In this document: piece after piece, positions 57,780-64,000 of the stretch
How the letters are laid out: the number at the start of each line of letters is the position of its first letter
How positions within the stretch are numbered: position 1 is the stretch's first letter
Source: Phoronis australis
Taxonomy: Eukaryota; Phoronida; Phoronidae
DNA: 64,000 nucleotides
Direction of reading: 5' to 3'
Assembly (NCBI GenBank): GCA_002633005.1
Contig: NMRA01000094.1
Coordinates: 822,840-886,839, forward strand
Program-made: the position numbers and the translations under genes
The notes under the pieces: model-generated
Seen by the model: only the letters and a program-made list of their open reading frames with translations
Told to the model about the DNA's origin: nothing
Databases searched by the model: none

Positions 57780-58757
57780 CGCCTTCTCCATGGCTCCGTG
57801 GCTTAACCGGACCCCTACCCCCATCCCTCCTCACATTCTAGACCACCTCCTCTCCTCATCCCTTGCACCCGCTACCATTTGCGCTTACTCCCGCATTGTC
57901 CACCATTTCACCTCCTTCCACTCCACCCACTCCCCCCTCCGACCCCCCTTTCCCGTGTCCTTGGCCACTGTGTCCTCCTACATCGCCCACCTCTACTCCT
58001 TTGGTTTCTCCTCCGCCACCATACATTCCTATATTTCGGCTCTCAGTTTCGTCCATAAGCTCTACTCCCTCCCTGACCCTACCTCCTCCTTCTACATTCG
58101 TCGACTCCTTCGCGGAGTTTCCAAATCACGTCCCTCCTCCGACACCCGCCTCCCCATCACCTATGACATCCTCACCTTCCTCATCGACTCTATCCCTAAC
58201 TGCATTCACAATCCCTTCAACATCGCCCTCTTTAAGGCCATTTCCTCCTTGCGTTCCACGCCTTCCTCCGCATCGGCGAATTTACCCTCCCTTCCCTTTC
58301 CTCCGATCACTCGCTCACCCTCCAACGCTCTTCCATCCAATTTTTCTCCCCACCCTCTCAACCCCCCCCCCTACATGACCGTCACCATCTCCAATTTCAA
58401 ACACCACCATTCCACTCCCATTATCCTTTACATTCCTTCCTCTCCCTCTCCTTATTGTCCTGTTGCCCACCTCCGGACCTATCTGGCCTTATCCCCCCAT
58501 TTGTCTGGCCCCTTTTCCGTCTCGCCGACTCCTCCCCCGTCACACGTTCCTTCTTCACCCACCAGCTCAATGCCGTCATAACCTCTGCCTCCCTTGACCC
58601 CTCCCTCTACAAGTATCACAGTTTCCGCATCGGCGCCGCCACCTCTGCCGCCGCTCTCAGCCTCCCGGAGCCCGTCATCCAACGCATGGGCCGCTGGATG
58701 TCCGACGCTGTCAAGGGATACATCCGCATGTCAGTTTCCCCCCCACCTCGTCCCTAA
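57766..58757 (+). pseudogene. Tyrosine recombinase of DIRS/Ngaro/Crypton type, frameshifted
   Basis: The N-terminal part (57766-58240) has a core-binding SAM-like domain (LAPATICAYSRIVHHF, TVSSYIAHLYSFGFSSATI, DTRLPITYDIL). The catalytic domain is spread over three frames: AFLRIGEF with the first Arg codon at 58269, then VTISNFKHH and CPVAHLRTYL, then YHSFRIGAATSAAALSLPEP with HxxR at 58617-58628, MGRW and the Tyr codon at 58719-58721. Stop at 58755-58757. All RHRY-type catalytic residues are present. Frame changes fall near 58241, 58364-58372 and 58505, all at T or C homopolymers. Base composition is strongly C-rich, unlike its surroundings. No RT or RNase H partner is adjacent. Confidence 0.8.
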
Positions 58758-59700
58758 TTTCCCCCTTCCTCTTGTCTCTCCCTTCCCCTGCCTTCCCCAG
58801 GCCACCCGTTACCTCCCATTGGTGTCAGTATTGCCTGCACCTCCCTCGCTGGTGTCCGTATTGCCTGCACCTTCCCCATCCACTCCGTCCCCTTCGTTAC
58901 GTATATCGTTAGTCTCACTTGTAGTTTATTTTGTATTTTGTATTTTATTTTTTCTTCAGTCACCTTACCAGTCCTTATATACTCCCTGTTAGACATTTTG
59001 TTAGGCCTCGGGCTATATTTTGTATTCATTTATTCTTAACTTATTACTCTACCTTTATAATCCGACTATTGTTAGCTTTATTTCTCTTATGTTAGCTATT
59101 TTGTTATTCTCTGTTAGCCATTTTTTATATTGTCCTTATCTTTGATTTTTTCGTTTCTCTCTCGTTTCCTTTTAGTTTGCGTATCCCGCTTTGCGCTCTA
59201 GCTTACCTGTTAGTTTGTTGAATTTAAGTTCCTTATTTCTCCCTTGTTTTTCCGTCATTTATCTACTTTTTTCCTGCCACGACGCAGGGTGAGACAACAC
59301 CGGCACCTGTTCCAGTCCAGGCAATCGTACCTCCCCCTCTGGTTTGGCACCCGGAGTTAGGGTTGGGTATCCGGCTGATAGCGTTTGTAAGTAGTCCTGC
59401 ACACTTTTCTTTTCATTTCTCTCCGTTCGTGCGTCCCTGCAGATGGGCATGAGCTGTCTTACAACATCTCTTGTGGCGCTTTTTATTGCCCATCTTACCA
59501 GAGATTACCTATTATACGTTATTTACCTGTATTCATTTTATTGTAATTGTACTAGTCATAATAAATGACCTTATATCCTCTACCTCCGTCTCCTTTTCAT
59601 CTCTGGTAAGGAGCTTGCGACGCACGTCTCATTTATCTATTATTCGGAACACACGTCGATCATAAATAAGATGTTGCCAATACTTTTATATATAGTAAAT
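58758..59700 (+). other. Pyrimidine-rich tail after the recombinase
   Basis: A C/T-rich strand bias continues from the recombinase to about 59650 and probably marks the rest of the same element. It holds two short inverted repeats: agatgggca at 59442 with tgcccatct at 59486, and ttaccagagat at 59495-59505 with atctctggtaa at 59599-59609. No further ORF was recognised. Confidence 0.45.
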
Positions 59701-60770
59701 ATATAGACGCTGAGGTTGGCCAGAAGTGAAATATATCAAATAAACACAGACAAATCAGGAACCCCAAATGGGAATCAAACCACAGGTCTCTAGATTGCCG
59801 GTCTAGAGCTTTTATGAATAAGTTAAGTTGCCATAGGCTACGCCAAGCTTGTGAATGCCAACTGCACTGTCAACTACTGTGTTTTGATGCTTGATAAGTC
59901 ATGATTGTATTCTGTACATAGCCCTTCTCAGTACCACTTTTATACATATCATTTTATATCGGTCACTAGCACTTGTGCTACGCCTACTGTTTTGCTGTTA
60001 ACAGGGCCTGATCCAAGAAACTGACTTAAGTTCATTTTTGACTTAAGTTTAAGATTTGTGTTAACTTCCAAACTTTGAAACTTCCATATTCGGTGAGTTA
60101 GTCAAAATTAAGACAAAATTTATGTCAAACACTTAAGTCAAACTTAAGATCTCTTTCTTGAATTGGCTTTGAGATAGGGACGTGACATAATCTTATCTAA
60201 TCGCTGATTGGTTCTCCGATAATGGCGGTCACCGCTTTTTAACCATTGTTTGAACCTACCCCTCGAAAATCCACTTGCTCTCCGTAAAAACTGTAGGAAC
60301 AAAGTACTGAAGGTTTTGATGACGTAGAACACAGATTCCTGAATGTATACGTCATAAAATAAGTTGTTTTCACATTTTCATTCCCATGCTGTTCGAGTAG
60401 GAAAGTTGTTGTTCATCGTCAAGTCATCGCATTTCTTCAGGTAAGTTACATTGTTGTATGAATATATTACATCGCATAAATTTAACCCTTTATGAATCTA
60501 CATGCCGATTTTTATAAAGATCTATCAATGCCCTCATAGCTTTTTCAATCCCCAACTATGGTACTCGGATTTGTAGTGTTACAGCCATGTTGGATGAACG
60601 GAAATTTGCTTGGTCTTGAAACGAATCTTTTTTCTCGTGACCTGTTCCTTTTCTGCTTTTTTGCGTTTTGAAAGTTGCCAAGTACAAGTTAGATTTACAT
60701 TTGGAGATATTAATTGTTATTTGTGGTCTAAATACAATGATTCTTGTTGATTTTTGTCGCAGGAACCCAG

Positions 60771-60780
60771 GTCACGTGAC
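60771..60780. promoter_or_regulatory. Palindromic E-box GTCACGTGAC with nearby CCAAT box
   Basis: A perfect 10-bp palindrome of the bHLH-ZIP type. It is followed at about 60797-60803 by gattggt, an inverted CCAAT. Both lie 0.5 kb upstream of the NLS-bearing ORF inside the TIR element and may be part of its promoter. Confidence 0.4.
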
Positions 60781-61289
60781 ATGGTTCTGACAATGTGATT
60801 GGTTTATTTGTTAAATAAATGAACAGCGGCTGCCAAACTAAGAACAGCTGACTGACGAATGTAAACAGTGCACATTTCTGGATGAGCTATGAAATGCTTT
60901 ATATTCATATTGACAGAAGAAATGATTTCATCAATGCATTTTCATTGTTCTTGTTATTTCAAACTTGCTTGATAAATTTCAATATGAAATTTTGTTCTTT
61001 GTTTTCAACATATTTTTATGGTAAAAGTGGTTTCTTTACAATCTCACCTCAAGAAACTTAGATGGAAACAAACTTCTTTGATAACTGATAGTAGATGTCA
61101 TTTTTGTAAAACAACATTTCATCAACGTGTTTTCAGTGCTGAAATGAAGTGCATTATTGTTAGCCAATTTTTAGTTCATTTTAATACACAGCCAGTGAAG
61201 TACAATTACCTTTTTGTATTTGCAAAAAGGACGTTCTTTGGTATAAACATTCAGAATCACAAATTTCAACATTTTTTTTTTATTTTCAG

Positions 61290-61527
61290 GATGCCACCAA
61301 AAAAGAAAAGAAAGCTGTCGCTAGTTTCTGATAAACCTGGCTTAGCTCGTCAGTACCTGGAAGAGCAAAAATACTTAATAAGTTATTGGCAAGAAGAAGA
61401 AGATGAAGACTCTGCTTTGGACTATGATATACATAAATATGAATTAGCTGCAGATTTTGTTAATAAAGATTTTCTGCTGAGAAAAAGTGTCACAACACGT
61501 ATTGGGCTGGTAGGGTACTTATGTTGA
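61290..61527 (+). CDS. Uncharacterised ORF with N-terminal nuclear localisation signal
   Basis: After a T-rich tract ending ttttcag (a plausible splice acceptor), ATG at 61290 opens MPPKKKRKLSLVSDKPGLAR, followed by an acidic run (QEEEDEDSALDYD) and a stop near 61525. PKKKRK is a classical SV40-type nuclear localisation signal. Frame upstream of the ATG is also open but low-complexity. This could be the first exon or N-terminus of a transposon-encoded nuclear protein, whose continuation is missing or on another exon: a gt at about 61511 follows TRIGLVG. No family is recognised. Confidence 0.45.
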
Positions 61528-61799
61528 GGATGCTATGTTTTGTTATGTTGTGAATATGCTGATGAAGTACTAGTTTACAAACAATCCCGGGTCTTCCGGT
61601 GTGCCAGTTACCATAACAATTTGGCGAGTCTTGTTTTGCAAGACTTTTTGTGTAAATGAGTATGGTAATATTCCATCGTTACCGTTATTATTTATTTCAT
61701 TATCAAATAATGGCATATTTTGCACCACCTGCTGGCAATTTAAAAACACGAGTACGTTGGTGACATCAGCTTTCCTGTTTGCCAAATTTCTCAAATTAT

Positions 61800-62297
61800 C
61801 ATAATGATAAGAAGGCTACTGCTGACGCTTATTTCTGGGCAGGTTCGACTACTGTGGTGACCCGTAGTGGCAATTTTTTTTTATTTTTTACGATTGCCTC
61901 GGTGTCATGTGAGTTCCTTGATGAATCATCATGAAATTCAGCATATAAGCTCTACGAAAGAGATGATGGCGCCTTCATATTTTCGGATGGGTTTGACATT
62001 TATGTATATATTTTTTCTATTTCTTAAAGTTGTAAGTCAATTTTGCATCACTTTTGACATCAATAGTGTTTTGAAATCAAAACACACATTCTACAAAATT
62101 GGACACTCATCCACATCTTCTACTGCGTTCATCAGTGTTTGAAGTGTCTGTGCTTTGTTGGGTATCACACAACGTCTCATACATTGCCCACATCGCTCTG
62201 CTCCAAACTATGTTTAGAATCGTCACGTTATGAAGGGTAGTGTGCTCACATTGAGGAGAGCATTGACTTGCTTTTCAGTTCCGCATTGCTCTTGTTA
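61800..62297 (-). repeat. Dispersed family A-like fragment inside the TIR element
   Basis: Shares cccgtagtggcaattttttt, atcatcatgaaattcagca, attttcggatgggtttgac and the end cgcattgctcttgtt with family A. It is highly diverged, and the CTCF-like core is not intact here. Confidence 0.55.
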
Positions 62298-62940
62298 TAG
62301 AAAGTGTTCATGTTCTTACAATAAAGATGACACTATGGTTATTCAAGTCCGTTTTGGTAATTAGTTGATTACTAATTAATACTTATTTTCTACGTATAAT
62401 TAACAAAAAGGTTGTATTTTTATGTATTGTTACTCTTAATTAAGCTCCCGTAGCTTTAGAATCCTATTAGTGTTACATCTAGAGAAAGAATTGTGAGAAT
62501 TTTCTCTTGACTAATTAACTTAATTACAATCAGTTAATCATTCCAGTCAAGAATTGTCTTGATGTTTATCAAACCAGATTCTAAACATTATTATCTTTCA
62601 AACAAAAAAAGTTTCATTTAAATTGGTTGAGAACTGCGAAGTTATGATTATATGTTGTAAAAATACTAATATAATGCGTCATGTTTTGGGCTAAAACAAT
62701 AGGACAATTAGTAGCTTCAAAAGCGATCATTACAATGTAATATCTCTGGAAGTATTTTAGGTATAAATGTAAAAAAGATATTTTTGGAAAGCTTTCTAAT
62801 GACATCAAAATTAATGGTAAGTTTTGAAAAAAAAATTTTTTGTCACGTCCCTAGCTTTGAGACAAATCTAATTTTTAATTTCAAATTTCCTAAAATTTAA
62901 GATTTGTCTTAGCTAAGTCAGTTTTGTGGGAACGGGCCCC

Positions 62941-64000
62941 AGCTGTTCCATACAGATGTAAAACAAGTAATAATACTCAAGTACTAGTCCACGAGAGCAC
63001 CAGCCATGAGCGGCAAGGTGGGGGTCAACCGATTTTCACCAAATTTGGCACATAGGTAGTCCTATGGGATCTATAAACAGCGGTAAAATATTTCTTGAAA
63101 ATATTGCGTTTTTCTAAAGTTATAGGCTCAAACACATTTTACGGCTTCGCAGCCATGTTTTCACGGTATAAAAACTGTCCAGTTTTAACTGTTCAGATTT
63201 TTCCTTGAATGAAAGCTATTGATTTATTGTTCACTTGGCATTGTTTAGTGGTGCCTGTAGATTGTTACACAGATGTCTTGAAACACGATTCCGATTTACC
63301 ACCCTCATTTAGTAGTTTTACTACACTGCCCCCCGTTATGCCATTTTGAGGTTGTGTTCAGTACACTGCTGTACCAAATCTGCCCCCACTGTTATGAGAA
63401 TGAAACTTAGCCAAAATGTTGACAAAACATGTTACTTTCATTTCATAAAATAAAAACTTTGTCAGCCAGTTTATTAGTTATATATTTTGGCACCTCAAAT
63501 GTACTAAAATGAGAAATTTTCATATATCTGAGATCGATGCGTGAGCACCGTAAAATCCGATTGTCCTTTATGTTTTTCGATATTTTGCAACAAGTTAGTT
63601 CCTCCTGAATGTTTTGAACGTTTTACTACTGATCACTTAGGGCTATAGTACCCCTAAATACCATACATGGCTCCATTTTGTAAAAAGCCGATTATGTCCT
63701 CCACAGTGAACAGGGTTAGACATGAACTCGACAAATGTAGGTTATTTTGATTTACAGTTGTTTTACTTTGCAATTTCCTCATGGGTATTTCTTCACACAT
63801 ATTCAAGTCAGATTTTCTGTTGATCAAATGTTCATGCAATGCATTGTAATATCAAATGAAGGGTAAGTTTTGTTGCATGACCGCAATTTTTCCCACGACT
63901 TAAAACAAAAGACCGCAGAAATTTTCCTGACGAAATACCGGGTTTGCAGTTCTGTAAAAACATTCGAATGACAAGACAAACTCCACCACTGTCCATGGCA
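62941..64000. other. Right end of window, unassigned
   Basis: AT-rich sequence with short blocks (ttttcaccaaatttggcaca, aaatattgcgtttttctaaa) of the kind found in diverged dispersed repeats. No gene was recognised. Confidence 0.5.

Larger units (their letters stand above)
60004..62940 (+). mobile_element. 2.9 kb DNA element with terminal inverted repeats
   Basis: The left end gggcctgatccaagaaactg acttaag matches the reverse complement of the right end (ggggcccgttcccacaaaac, tgacttag). Similarity resumes inside: gctttgagatagggacgtga (60170) against the reverse of tcacgtccctagctttgaga (about 62842-62862), so the inverted repeats span roughly 190 bp with interruptions. The interior carries a small ORF with a nuclear localisation signal and an E-box palindrome, and a family A-like fragment (61800-62297) sits inside. 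No known transposase was recognised, so the superfamily is not assigned. Confidence 0.6.

Noticed and set aside
57856-58682. Minus-strand Gly-rich ORFs
   Set aside because: Shadows of the C-rich tyrosine recombinase.
59755-59815. tRNA-like stretch (reverse strand ggtttgattcc and a 5-bp stem with a 7-base loop)
   Set aside because: The T stem does not pair, U33 is absent and no A box or acceptor stem was found; at most a decayed tRNA-derived SINE.

Overview
This is a eukaryotic window from an AT-rich, intron-rich invertebrate genome. It carries two multi-exon protein genes whose 3' ends face each other, transposon remnants, and an unusually heavy load of intronic minisatellites. The two genes are of animal type. 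Intron sizes, the marine-type tyrosine-recombinase elements and minisatellites that span exon-intron junctions would suit a marine invertebrate; a lancelet (Branchiostoma-like) is one candidate. The species cannot be proven from the sequence. Two runs of N (15525-16090 and 48004-48861) and a single N (4730) are assembly gaps.

Left part (5.4-23.5 kb, + strand): the gene for kazrin, a scaffold protein with an N-terminal coiled coil and three C-terminal SAM (liprin-homology) domains. Twelve coding exons can be joined with matching splice phases into 658 codons plus a stop. The first exon or exons lie to the left of the window or were not recognised. Its introns hold a truncated tyrosine recombinase (4.3-4.8 kb, upstream of the first exon seen), a copy of a dispersed family (A) with CTCF-like motifs, a 0.9 kb 19-bp minisatellite, and copies of a second dispersed family.

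Right part (25.2-53.8 kb, - strand): a complete full-size ABCB (MDR/P-glycoprotein type) ABC transporter of 27 coding exons. They join in frame into 1259 codons plus a stop, and every nucleotide-binding motif is present in both halves. Its introns hold two or more copies of family A and about a dozen minisatellites. The kazrin and ABCB stop codons are 1.7 kb apart, and the candidate poly(A) signals are only about 70 bp apart.

Far right (53.8-64.0 kb): upstream flank of the ABCB gene. It holds minisatellites, a non-LTR reverse-transcriptase tail fragment, a C-rich tyrosine recombinase of DIRS/Ngaro/Crypton type broken by frameshifts at homopolymers, and a 2.9 kb element with terminal inverted repeats and a small ORF starting with a nuclear localisation signal.

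The most unusual structure is at three exon ends, one in kazrin and two in the ABCB gene. The 3' end of the exon together with its 5' splice site has been tandemly amplified into the intron, which makes rows of decoy donor sites. Other arrays sit against splice acceptors. A second notable point is that dispersed family A carries nine exact matches to the CTCF core consensus within this window.
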